A stretch of 64,000 nucleotides of DNA, taken from contig NW_024468517.1 of assembly GCF_001632365.1 (NCBI RefSeq), positions 601,247 through 665,246 of the forward strand. The letters are read 5' to 3'. This document shows positions 10,628 to 22,062 of the stretch, in pieces. The notes beneath the pieces are model-generated. The model was not told where the DNA came from. It ran no database searches and worked only from the letters and a program-made list of their open reading frames with translations. A program made the translations under genes and the position numbers. The stretch's first letter is position 1, and every line of letters begins with the position of its first letter. The DNA is from Laetiporus sulphureus 93-53 (taxonomy: Eukaryota > Basidiomycota > Agaricomycetes > Polyporales > Laetiporaceae).

Positions 10628-12733
10628 CTATGCGGCAGCACGCTTTGATTTTGCGCGGATCTGCTTGCCGAATCGGTAGAACAGGAACGGAACAGGAATC
10701 TTGACGGCGTGTTAGCTGGTGGTGTGGAGAGGAGAAGCTGTCGAAGACAGACGTACCATAGCGATGGAGATGAATGCCCATGTAGATGCAGCCCAGCCGT
10801 TGCCCAGATTGTGGTACATAGCCTCGATGAACAGAGGCATCGCGGCACCGGAGCCGGAACGCACAACGGTCTTCGCGGCCAGTGCAGACGCGACATAACC
10901 GGGGAACGCATCAATGAGATACGCATTGGCGGAGAAGTACAAAATAACCACTGTAAACGCCGCGGTGAGACACTTTTGTACGTCAAACGCGAGACATCGT
11001 ACACTTACTGCCAAAGCCGAACGGGATACCCGAAGAGCACGGTCCGACCCAGTGGCCACCTCCGGGCTGGACGGCCGGGGGAGACGTCCAGCCGAAGATG
11101 AACAGGGAAATGGGAATGAACCAGCAGCCGATCATCATGCCGACGAGACGATCCTCAGGGTCGGCTCTGCCTCCCTTCGCTGCTGCGCGCTTCTGATAGT
11201 TGGCCTCAATGCGCGGGGTGACGAACAGCGCGAGAAAGAGGCCGATCAGGACGGAACAGAAGACGAGGCCCGAGTGTCCATCATCGAAACCGTACCCTTC
11301 TGAGAAGACGACAGGGAAAGCGAAGAAGAAGGAGTACTGAGGTATGAGGTGTCAGAATGTGTTGGTGAACAGGTCCGAAGACGATACTCACAAGAAGACC
11401 ATAGATCAGGGCAACATACAATGACATGAGCAGAAGAATGGGCTCGGTCATGAGCATCTCTGTGGTGATGTGAATATGTAGAAGTTGCCGCGAGAGCACG
11501 TGCAAGACTACTCACGGAAGGGACGGACCAAAGTCTCGATGATAATCTGGGACAGGGAAGCTGAAAACAATTCCTGCTCGGTGGTGATGTTCGGATTCCC
11601 GGTCTCTTTACGTAGGCGTGCCGCACGCCTTTTGAGCAGAGCAGGGGCAAATGTCTCCGGGATAGTGCACGTCAAGGCGGCCGAGACACCCGAAAATATC
11701 ATGTTGATCCAGATAATCCAGCGCCAGCCGATGTTCTCGCCAATGAAGCCACCGATGATAGGGCCCATAACGGGACCACCGTAGGGAGCTGCGGCGAACA
11801 GAGCGATGGCGAATCCACGCTCGTTGTTGTCCCAGAGATCAGAGATTGTCCCACCCGCAAGCGCGAAAGGACCCGATGCGAAAATACCGCAGAAGAACCG
11901 ACAGATACAAAGTGTCTCGATATTCTTTGCGACGGCACATGGAATGTTGAATACTATGTAACGATCAGGATCTGCGGCCTTTGGCTGCATCGAGAATACT
12001 TACTAACATACAGGAAGGCCGGGATGAGCCAAATAGGCCTCCTCCCCACCAACTCGCTCTGAAGATCACGTTATCGTCGGGAAAATGGCGAATAGGAGCC
12101 AAAAACGTGCTCACCAGTGGCGCCCATATTAGCGGTCCAATACCGAAACCGACGACCATCAGCGATACCGTCAACGCAACAACGACCTCTCCGACATGGA
12201 ACTCGTCTTGTATGTCTTTGAAATCACCGGTGATGACAGCGCTGCCGAAGGCAGCGCAGATGACGGTAAATGCGCAAACTCCCGTACAATCTGTTTTTAA
12301 ATTTAAAAAACCGTTTAACTGGCCTGAAGCGTCGTGAAGTGAACGGATGCGACGTACACCAACGGTAGAGATATGACCAGTTGCGAGGGTCCTCCGGATC
12401 GTTTGGGAGCCACGTAACCAACTTCACATCCTTCAGCTGCGCAGCCTTCTCTGGATCCCGAAGAGCACCAGGAATCATAGAGACATGAGTAGGGATCGGT
12501 CGCAAAGCCAGGTCGGCCTGCATGTAACCAGTTTTAGAGACGGTACGATATTCATCTGTGAACCCTCCGCGTTCGACATCCGTGGTGGTGAAGGGGAAAC
12601 TCAGGTCCGCCCTATTGCGATCGTGAGAGGGGGGCGAGCGCAGTTCATTCTCGTCACCGTCTTCTGCCACATACTGGGGGGCCTCATCAGGGACGATGGT
12701 GGCCGTTTCGCTCGGAGACATGTTAGAAGGCAT
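10628..12733 (-). CDS. MFS drug/polyamine-type transporter (DHA1-like)
   Basis: Predicted 568-aa, 12-helix major facilitator in the plasma membrane, probably a proton-coupled exporter. Eight exons join in phase: 12733-12358, 12290-12115, 12058-12004, 11953-11516, 11459-11392, 11336-11009, 10950-10757 and 10699-10628. A hydrophilic N-terminus of about 115 residues contains the PNDPEDPRNWS motif typical of fungal DHA1 members. Between helices 2 and 3 the motif-A variant PLSELVGRRPIW is seen. The IIWINMIFSGV and ASALAAKTVVRSGSGAAMPLF segments are also family-typical. The protein ends RFGKQIRAKSKRAAA. An upstream in-frame Met at 12796 would add 21 residues. An AT-rich TATA-like tatata near 12849-12854 and a strong hairpin at 12899-12949 lie upstream. 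The substrate is unknown. Confidence 0.9.
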
Positions 12734-12898
12734 AATAGAATACGGGAAGTCGTAAGGAGAAGAAAGGGAGAAACGCCGACAGACGGGGACCGTCAAATGC
12801 GGCGAGGAGGGAGAAGGAAAATGGAAACCATGCGCAATTTACGGTCTAATATATAGAGACCCAAGGCGGGTGACAGGCGGTGGCTTGGACGAGGCACG

Positions 12899-12949
12899 TA
12901 GCCGGAGCCCTACAGATTCATCTTGTGTGGATCTGTAGGGCTCCGGCTA
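12899..12949. repeat. Perfect 19-bp inverted repeat (hairpin)
   Basis: The arm tagccggagccctacagat at 12899-12917 is exactly reverse-complementary to 12931-12949, with a 13-nt loop. It lies 166 bp upstream of the MFS start codon. It could be a cruciform, a dimeric regulator site, a small-RNA precursor or the trace of a small transposon. Confidence 0.9.
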
Positions 12950-15900
12950 TAGCCTTGCCCAAAGCTCCGCGAAAATTCCCCACCTCGGAGCATGGCAGAA
13001 AGACCCATTCGCTTGATGGCCAATTAGCGTGAGAGCATGCGAATAGTATTTGCTTTGGAATTCATTCATGGAGTGGTCTACCGAACACGGGTGGTCCAGA
13101 TACTATCCATATCGCCAGTCGACGAGGAGGAACTAGATGAAAGCAAGCGGGGAACATGCAGGACCGACGAGATCAAATCAAGGTATTGACAATTCGTTGT
13201 TGATTAGTCCTGCAACATGACAGAGGGCGAACAACATTGAATATAAAAATGGGGACAAGAAATGCGCGCCCCTCCTTGAGCCACAACTCTCTCCGGCGCC
13301 CCGGCTAGAATCAAGCCCGGTCGTTCCATATATGGTAATTACCCCTCCGACTTACTTTTCTCAGGGTGGCTGTACCCGCCGCATGCTAGCGACAGGCCCT
13401 GCGCAAATGCTCTCGCTGTGCCCACCCTCCATGTACATCTGCATATCCTACAGTCCCTCATCCAGGGCCTCGAAGCGCATGCACGGACAGCATCCGGCTC
13501 CGCTGCATGCAGTCGAGCGATCTCCATTGATTGCTATCAAAGAGAAGAATCCAGGCCTGCACGCTTCACGCGCGGAAACAAACTCTTCCTTGGCCTCAGT
13601 TGCGTTGCGTCTCGCCACAGCATGCTCATCCCGCGCTATCTCAGACAATGCTGCTCGGAATCTGCATGCACGCACATGCGCCGGCGACGACGAATCTTTT
13701 TCTCCCTCCACAACGTGCAACGGTCGCTTTGCCAGCGATGACTGGAAACACATCCGGGTTCCGGCCTCGCCTCACGCCGCGCTCAGGGCTCTCCATCATG
13801 CTTGTGCGCTCGGTCTCCCTGTCGCCCAAACGCGTCGCCACCACCGGTACCCTCTTAGCCGTCGACATACGCGGCGACAATCGCACGCAATCTCGCAAAG
13901 ATGGACAGATAACGCCGCTTCACCGCGCGCTCTGAGGTGATCGTGGCTCAGCCCGCTCGGGTATACGACCGTTCTGAGCGTATGTGGACAAGCCCTAATG
14001 CTGCGCCCGCAGGCGATACAGAGCTTCTGCGGAACAGGCACCCATCCGGCTTTGTCGAAGGTTACAGTGCCGACTGCGACGTGCAGGAAACTTGCCTCTT
14101 CGATGGGGGCGACTCCCGCTGCGCGCCCCTATCTGAACGCTGTGCGTCGGGCGTCGGGCATTGGGCGACGATTGGCGCGTCCGTCGCGTTATACCCTCCT
14201 AATCACCTCCGCTTTGTTCGACTTCCGGCATTCGGTTTGCCGTACATCCGCGCGAGCGTTTCGTCGGTGACTGTAACTGGCTTCTGGCTGATACGCTCAT
14301 GACATGTTATCAGAGCGACAGAGCCAACGCCGGGAAGGAATCAAGCGTGCTCGCCTGGCGGAAGGATGAGCATGAGCGGGTTCATTCATCTCAAAGACGA
14401 GACTCCAAGGTGCGGCCACAGTGCAAGCAAAAGGTGTTTGTTCCTTGTTCTATATTGGGTTCCAGGCGCCAAGAGATTGTTCTTCCCGATACATCACGAT
14501 CTTCGGCATAGCCCGAGATTCTGATGTCCACTGCTCATTGGTCTACGATAATGCTCTATGTTAGGCATGTTCCGAGCCTGGTCCTTGAGCGGAACGGCGG
14601 AGTACTGTAGCTAGACTGTGTTCATGTATCTTTCATGCACATGTCGAAGCCTAAACTGCTATTGAGAAAATTCTGCATACCCATCTTACGAGTCACGCAG
14701 GATATTCGAGGGAAATTTCTCGCGAAAAACTACTCACCAAGATAATTTGGATCCGGCAATCTCGGAATCCGGTGGTCACAATGTTGATATCGCAGTAAGC
14801 CTCGCCGCGCTGGAAGTACCAGATAGATGCTCACGAATGCTCAATGGGGATATCGATGTGGAAGGTTCGGGCACGGAAGAAACACTCCTGCTTATCTTGG
14901 CTGGAAACGTACTGAATGGCAAGGCTCTGACAGGCAGAGACTGCTGGCATGAATACGACGTCTCCAGACAATTCCATACAACTCAACCCACCGGCCTGGG
15001 CTCATCAGGAATAAGCCCGACCTTCCCGGACGCTGTGAACCTCGAGATGCACGCATCGCACACCGAGCGACGCCTACGTCCGACTGGCCAATGGCGTACT
15101 CCACAGAGCGGTCTGCGCTGGTTAGGCCCCGTGCGACGCTTCTTTAGATCTGACTTGGCGGGATTTCGTGCGCGCGCCCCTTCTACCGGTGCGTAGTATT
15201 TGGTGCGGAGCCCAAATAAAAATAACGCGGCTAGTATCTGGGTCGATGCACGTGGCACTGAGGCCGGCTAGCTGCACATCGGACGTTGCCGGCCGGTCGC
15301 GGTGGTGTGTGGCAGTCGGTGGGTGTTCTATACTTAGATGTCTAGAAAGGTGCTGCCAGTGGGGAATGGAGAAGGGTGGGGCCCCGCTTTGCCTCCAGAT
15401 GTTCTTCGGGCGACGTTCTTGCGGTGCTTCGTGATGTTTATGGGGGAATGATAGAAGGTGCAACCGTCGGCCGGGCGAGGGAGCGTGGGTCGGACATCGG
15501 ACGCGACTCATCAATGCACGTGATCGCGTCGTGCGCCACTCAGATCTATATATCTTACAGTGAGAGGTTTTTAGGTTCATGATACAACTGCAGGTGAGGA
15601 CAGAGAAAGAAACAGTTTGCAGCGAATCACTCACTGTATACAGCGAGATACTCTTGATTTTACATACTAGTCAATGTCCACTGAGTGTCATAGCCAAAGC
15701 TATGGTACTCTTGGCAGGTATTGTCGTGCAGAGGATGAATCAATATTGCACCAAGCCTAAGCTATCCGGGAGCGAGGAGTGCTTGCACTTTTCAGTATTC
15801 CAATTCTTGGCGGATCTGTGTCCTCAATAAGTACAAACTACGGTCCAGCCTGGAGACACAGGCCTCAAAACTCACCCAGAGCACTCGTCATCGCCTTCCA

Positions 15901-16908
15901 TGCCTTCGGAGGTCTGGGAGCACTCATGAGGAGCTCTACTCCTAGCAGATAATGTCGAAGTTGATGCGTTGTCACTTTACGGACACGAATACGCATCATG
16001 GAAGTCGTCGCATCATCTGTATCCGAGAAATGTAGGCGCCCTTGAAGTAGAAGCGATCACTGAAACCCATCCCGCGCGTCTTCCTCGATGTGCTTCAGTA
16101 CCAGCATAGCGAGGCTGTTCAAGGGTCGGCTAAGTAGAGCTCGGATTTTTTTTCATGCTGCCCGCCCACGGTACGTTGCATCCGTGTTTCAGCCAGCCGC
16201 CAGCTAAATCGAGCCATCAAAATCTCCTGGATAACGTCTAAGGACACGGAGGTCATTGGCGATCGACCCTTCCACTGCAGCGCAGTCGTAGCTGAGAGCA
16301 AAGAGCAAGAGCTTATCCTTTCGTCGTAAGGTGCGGTATTCCCACACCGTCCATCGAATACGGTGGACATAGAATGTCGGTTTCAAAACGCTGTGCTCGA
16401 AATTGAAATTCGAGACACGGACAATGAAGCCAAGATGACCACTGGTTTGTTGACGTGTCACTTCATGAGGACGAGTGGCCATACCAAAGAGACGAACAGT
16501 TTGATCCACAACATAGTTTCTCTTGCTGACGACATCGACACGTCGGTTGGAAGATGCTTAGGCCCTCTGGAGTCTTAGAATGACGAGCCTGACGGAGTAT
16601 GCGGGGCGTTCAACTTTATTATGCCGCCAGTCCCACACTGCTCTTCCTCTCAGTTACCAGGACATCCTTTCCGGTGCGCTCTCGTGGAGCACGAATAGCA
16701 GAGAAAAACAGTCACGATGTATGGCTCGACATTGGTGTGACTCTACACCTGTGAGCTGCTGTCACTCTCGAAAGAGCATATTTTTATTGGCATACTTATA
16801 ATAGAAATTACAGCAGGTCATAGAACCTGTTTGTCGACGCATATCAGCTCAGCATCAGCTACATTTGATCATTGCCTTATCTCACCTTGCCCGGTATCCT
16901 TTTTCACT
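12950..16908. other. Gene-poor region of about 4 kb
   Basis: No gene model can be supported. TATAAAAA at 13242-13249 is followed 82 bp later by an ATG at 13332, and the next 600 bp are GC-rich and open in several frames on both strands. None of these frames resembles a protein or keeps a coding bias. A minus frame at 16204-16509 looks somewhat protein-like but is unrecognised and lacks a convincing partner exon. Decayed genes, a non-coding RNA or spacer are all possible. Confidence 0.4.
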
Positions 16909-19261
16909 TTATACGCATGCGCAGAAGGTCATGACTTCAACATCATCGATATGATTGACCCATGTATTGAATCGCGCCTTTGCAAAGATAGACAGTCTGT
17001 CTCCTGGTTTGAACTGCTCCATCCATATCTTCGTGCCAGCGTCGGCGCCACACTCCCAAACTTTGATGTGGACGTGCGGGAATGAGGACGCAGGGACATT
17101 GTACGTGATTATTCGACGTGACAGCTCATGGCTATCTCGATAACATCCCGCCTCAAACCAGGTCCACGAACCGCTTTGGTTTCGCCATCCTGTAACGCAA
17201 ATATTCATAAGAACAATGTCCTCCGCACGTCAATGTGAGAACATTATTTGTAGTCCTCACCTTGATCGTGTGACGTGATCTTGAATATGACCTTGCGTAA
17301 AGGATTGTGCGCTCGCCCACTTATGTTCGAAGTGGTGAGACATAGCAGTTCGCGCTCTTCTCCGTCGCCTTTTCCTTGGACAACGCATTTCTTCGTGCCC
17401 TGTTCTCTGTGTCGGACCCAATACTCCGCCAGATCCAAGATCCATTGCACTAGATCTCTCCCGACCAAAGAAGCGAGCAAAGCTGCCATCTGTTCGACAT
17501 CGTCTTTCGTCCGAGGAGCATATATATAGTTATGTCTCAGATCAGCACACTCGACGTCGCTTGCACCGCATTCCCGTAGGTAGCTTCCAACGGAGGTATT
17601 AGTGCATGGTCTGAGTGCATAACACAGCCTGCACGAATTTATTTTTCCACGGGAAACCTGATGAAAAAATGGTGAAAATATCTTAAGTCTGGATATGGAA
17701 ATAGTTTGGAAATCAGGTGGAGACAATTGAATTATGTTTCAATTGCTTCACCGAAACATATCGGTATCACATATTTTTGGACTGAAATATCTTCCTTTGG
17801 GAAATAGAGCCACCGGGGGCATGGGCCCATGATTCTGCCCAAAACATTTTGGACACATTGTAATAACAGTCCAAATAATTATGCAATGTTTTTAGCACAT
17901 ACATTTTGAAATCATTTTGAATGTTTTAAAATGTTTTAAGCATCAACATTGCGGCACAATTTTGATAGCATTCATAAAGATGCAAGAATGAGACCCCAAT
18001 GCTGCAGATGACAGCATTTAAGCATTATGGTGATAGCAACCCAAATGTTTCTTGGGAGAAAATCTCAAATGATACCTGTGAGTGGCCATGATGTTTTCAA
18101 GATGTTCTCAATGGATTCATCGTGATCGCATAATTGTTATTACTATATATAGTAATGTGCTAACCATATTAGGACACCCCTGATGCGTTCAAGATGATTC
18201 CAGCCGGCACATGATGATAAGCATTCTAGTACTCATCGTAACATTACATTGATCACATTTGTAATGTACCCTTAAGATCCATTCAAAATGATACCAATAT
18301 ATTATATGAATGCTGGCCAGAGCAAAATTGTTGTCTCATCCTGGTGTCTTTCTGAATAATATTACTATTATTCCACAATGAGCTCACTCGAAATAATTCA
18401 AATCATTCTGTGATGTTTACATCAGTAACATTAGAGTTACATTGTGACTGTTATCGTGATGTGTCCAAAATGTTCCCAGCGGAATCATGGGCTCATGCCC
18501 CCGGTGAGCCACTATTGCTGATACGTTTCGGTAAAACAATCATAACATAATTCAATTGTCTCCACCCGATTTTCAAACTATTTTCATATCCAGACATAAG
18601 ATATTTTCACCATTTTTGCATCAGGTTTCCCGTGGAAAAATAAATCTATGCAGGCTGTGTAAGGCGTGTATCCGGAATGATTACGTGCGTGGATGTCGCA
18701 CCCCGCCTCCACCAAGATACGCGCCATGGCCGTATATCTCGAAGCGACTGCACAATGCAAGGCCGTGCGGCGGTCGGCGGCGGTCGTGTCCGCGTCCGCT
18801 CCATCACCCAAGAGGCTCTTCACCATCCCCATGCGGCCCCTGTACGCTGCGAAGAGAATGGCATGATCTCCCATATACCCACCCTCCAAATGCGGACTGG
18901 CTCCGTGAGCCAACAGAAAGGCAAAGATGTTCTCGTCTCCGGTCTCGATAGCGACCCAAAGCGCGGCGGACACGCAGCATCCGGTGCCGTACCGCGCGCT
19001 TCGAGTCCATGCCGGCCTGGTGCATCGTGCGTACTCGTTGATATCTGCCCCTTCTTCGAGGATTCGCCTCATCTCGTGCACATGCCCCATCATCGTAGAA
19101 GTCATGCGCGGAGTGCCATGACAGTCTATCTCGCAGATAGCAAGCTTAACCAGCTTTCGCTCCTCGTCCCGAGGCTCGTTGATTGGCATTTCAGAGCTGG
19201 CAGATGTGATTGAGTTTGCATTCCAGTCTGAGTCGTGTGTGGGGTCGTAGTCGCCCAGCAT
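16909..19261 (-). pseudogene. Ankyrin protein with shared C-terminal domain, split by a transposon
   Basis: The gene is a paralog of the one at 19714-20988, interrupted by a 1,037-bp foldback element. The N-terminal part (19261 down to 18660) starts MLGDYDPTHDSD and carries ankyrin repeats with GDHAILFAAYRGRMGMVKSL and RRTALHCAVASR. The C-terminal part (17619-17261, then 17189-16909 after an intron) carries ILDLAEYWVRHRE, NPLRKVIFKITSHDQG and KPGDRLSIFAKARF. The flanking coding sequence is otherwise undamaged. Removing the element plus one copy of the TAA duplication leaves the frame continuous, giving a pre-insertion protein of about 413 aa against 405 in the paralog. As it stands, translation would run about 25 codons into the element and stop at 18584 (225 aa). 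The insertion therefore looks recent. Splicing around the element is not excluded. Confidence 0.85.
17623..18659. mobile_element. Non-autonomous foldback DNA transposon (long-TIR, 3-bp TSD)
   Basis: A 1,037-bp AT-rich element with terminal inverted repeats of at least about 200 bp and roughly 85% identity. Both ends read inward as cacagcctgca...tttatttttccacgggaaac. The similarity continues through ccgggggcatg and on to acattttggacaca, with indels. It is flanked by TAA at 17620-17622 and 18660-18662, a 3-bp target-site duplication. The interior is full of aatgttt-like repeats and has no transposase ORF. Ends starting CAC with a 3-bp duplication would suit the CACTA-like (CMC) group, while TWA targets also suit PIF/Harbinger; I cannot choose. 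Confidence 0.88.
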
Positions 19262-19713
19262 GTTACGTAGAGGATACAAGATGGCGATTGTAAGAGGCAA
19301 TGTGCGCTAAAATACCGGCTCTCGTATAAATCAGTCGAAGTTGGACATCATGCATGGAAGACTCGGCAGAACCGACGCTGCTTTACTGAACAGGATTTGG
19401 ACTTGCTGTATCAGCAAGAAGCGCAGCCACGCGCACAATGAAAGGCGTTCGCGTAACTAATTGATATACATAACGAAGGTATTGCCAAATTTGCAGTGAC
19501 CCAACCGAATAGCCGCATACACATTGATTTGAGATTTGATGAGCTTCGCCACGATGCTTGACTAGGATCGAAGGATGTGAAGATGTAAAATATATACAAC
19601 CTTCAGGAGCATTGTCTGAGTCTTCATCTGTTGCAGCGACTAGCCGTTAGTACCAAATGCATCATTGAGTAGTTGGTTCACGCACTTCAGAACGACCGAT
19701 CTAGTACGAGAGT
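19262..19713. other. Spacer between the two ankyrin paralogs
   Basis: About 450 bp holding the upstream region of the disrupted paralog and the 3' flank of the intact one. No gene or repeat is recognised. Confidence 0.45.
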
Positions 19714-20988
19714 CTATACGTAGGCACAGAAAGTCATCACCTGAACGTTCAGTACGTCATTGCACCATCCACTGAATTGTGCCTTCGCATAGATCAACAA
19801 TGTATCTCCCCGCTTGAACTGTGCCATCCAGTCATGTGTGCCTTCATCGGCATGCACGTCCCAGATCTTGATATGCGTGTGCGGAACTGAGTTTGCAGGC
19901 ATGTTGTATGCGATAGTTCTACGAGGCAGCTCGCGATGTTCTCGACAACCACCGGCTTCGAACCATGTCCACGATCCATCGTGCGTGCGCCACCCTAGGA
20001 CGATCATTCATTAGCGACTACGTAGTTGGCCCGCACGAACACTCGGTATACCTTGATCGTTAGCGACGATTTTGAAGATGACCTTGCGCAAAGGTCGATA
20101 TACTCGTCCCATAATTCCTGTGCTGAGGCATAACGATTGGCGCTCGAGTCTATCGCCGCCCCCTCTTACTTTTGGAGTCACCATCTCCGAAGACTCGATT
20201 CGCCGAACCCAATACTCTGCAAAATCCAAAATTTGACGAACGAGATCTCGCACTGTCAAACGCGCCAGCAATATTGCTGTTCGTTTGACGTCGTCCTCCG
20301 AGCGAGGAACGTACTCGTGCAACATATCTTCGCGCCCCTGATCCGTTGCACCGTGAAGGATAAGATCCTGTGTGACGGCTTCATCCCAAGCGAATTGACG
20401 TGGTGTGCAGCCGAAATGGTTACGAGCGTTGAAATTGCAACCCGCGTCCGATAGAAGCTGTCTTATCGCGCCAGCCCTTGGATGGAATGCATAGTGTAAG
20501 GCCGTACGGCCATCTTTGGCTCTCGTATTCACGTCCGCCCCCTGATCTAAGAGGATCCTCACAATCTCCGCCCTTCCTCTGTATGCAGCAAAGAGGACCG
20601 CGTGGTCGCCCATGTAACCATCGGGTAAGTGAGGGCTTGCTCCGTGGTCAAGTAGGAAATTGAAGGCGTCCAAGCTACCAATATCGATCGCGACCCACAA
20701 AGCCGATACGCAAGAGCCGGCAGCGTACCATGCATGTCGAGTGGATGTCGGTCTGGTGCATCGCGCAAACGCGTTGATATCGGCGCCATTCTCCAGAATG
20801 CGCCTCATTTCGCGCACATTGTGTTCACGCGTCGCTGTCATGAGCCTGGTGGCGTGACAGTCTATCTCGCAGACCGAGAGTCTGCGCAGTCCTTGTTGAT
20901 CGTCCAAAAACTCGTTAAGTTGGACTTCAGAGTGAGCCGATACGACGGAGTCCGTGTCCGAATCGTGTTCGGCGTCATTATGATCCAT
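19714..20988 (-). CDS. Ankyrin-repeat protein with NLR-shared C-terminal domain
   Basis: Predicted 405-aa soluble protein. Two exons, 20988-20052 and 19994-19714, join in phase 1 within NDQG|W. Residues 1-55 are acidic. Ankyrin repeats span about 50-200, with GDHAVLFAAYRGRAEIVRIL and DGRTALHYAFHPR. The C-terminal module from about 245 shows LVRQILDFAEYWVRR, RPLRKVIFKIVANDQG, a WTWFEAG strand and WMAQFKRGDTLLIYAKAQF, ending in MTFCAYV. The same module ends the NLR at 5.6-9.2 kb and the disrupted paralog next door. There is no NACHT or N-terminal death-fold domain, so it looks like a stand-alone sensor or decoy derived from, or donor to, the NLR. That role is inference. The clean ORF and conserved motifs suggest it is functional. 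Confidence 0.87.
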
Positions 20989-21094
20989 CTTTCGTCTTCA
21001 AGTGGTGGAGCGGAGGGAGAGCGAAAGTGAAGAGGTGAGTGGGGCCCTTGGAACAAAGCGAAGGGACGTTAAAGTTCATAGGCGAGGCGGTGCA

Positions 21095-21100
21095 TTTATA
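21095..21100 (-). promoter_or_regulatory. TATA box upstream of the intact ankyrin gene
   Basis: TATAAA on the minus strand lies 107 bp upstream of the start codon at 20988, a reasonable distance for a fungal core promoter. Confidence 0.4.
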
Positions 21101-22062
21101 AGAACTACGATAGCATCAGATTGTGCGGGAACACCCATACGGGTGGAATGGGGATAGATTGCCCGAGATAAGGAAGTCATTTGTACCTCAAAGCGTACAT
21201 CAGAGAAATTTTCAAGATGTCACCGTTGCATTAAATGGAACCAGAAGCGTACACATCCTGCATTCCGACGAAAGACGAATAATGCTATTTTGTGCCGCGG
21301 CTGCATTCCCCCAATGCTATCACGAGGCCTTTGCTCATCCTCAAATTGTTAGGAAAGAAACCCTACGTACCCAGCATTGGTCTCATGCCGATTCGCCATA
21401 TGAGTCGTCTTCTATCGTGCGATACATGGTGCTCAACGTCGGCTCTGCCATAGTCAAGATCCTATAATTCCTTAGGCTTGGGCGAGTCTTTCGATTTAGC
21501 CACTGAAGACATTCTGCTCAAGGCAATCTACCTGAGCATGCTAATGAGCATAGTAGCAAAGTGTCGAATGGTAAGTCAACTAGCGACAACTGATTTTCTC
21601 GCTCACCGATTATGTAAAACTTCTTCCTCAGACGGCACCCGCTTGCTAAGGGTGCTTGCGCCTAGTCTGCCACAATATTGCCTTCCGCGTTCGTATGGGA
21701 CTGAAAGCCCTTGAGAGTCAATGGTCAGCATAATGAAAGACGGATGCAAGAGACGCTGGAGCACGTACACAATATTGCATATCGTGAAATCAAGACATAG
21801 CTGACCGTCGTGAAGAGTGAAAAAAGAAAAGCAAATTTCCTTGCGGCGAGCGGCAATGCAACCCTTGAAATCATAATGTTCACTCAAGGCATCCTGAGTC
21901 GCAATGAGATTCGACGGTTAGTCTAGCACTATCAATACACCAGGTAGTCTCAACTAGACTATTGTGCACAATACACATATCATCCAAGCGGAGCAATTAC
22001 AATGAGACAAACGACAAACGTTACAAAAAATCCATGCTGGCAGCGACGCACCGAAACTACTC
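21101..22062. other. Intergenic region, nothing recognised
   Basis: Only short unrelated frames are present between the ankyrin gene promoter and the 3' end of CET1. Confidence 0.45.

Noticed and set aside
13332..13940. 202-codon plus frame, with two more overlapping frames
   Set aside because: Three frames and the antisense strand are all open, none has family similarity, so coding cannot be argued.
14747..15196. 149-codon plus frame
   Set aside because: Lacks an ATG start at its 5' end and any known motif.
16204..16509. 101-codon minus frame that looks somewhat protein-like
   Set aside because: No family match and no convincing splice partners; kept only as a note in the gene-poor region.
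17623..18659. Whether the foldback element is simply a large intron
   Set aside because: Its ends are inverted repeats flanked by a TAA duplication, not splice consensus at the boundaries, and the paralog has no intron there.
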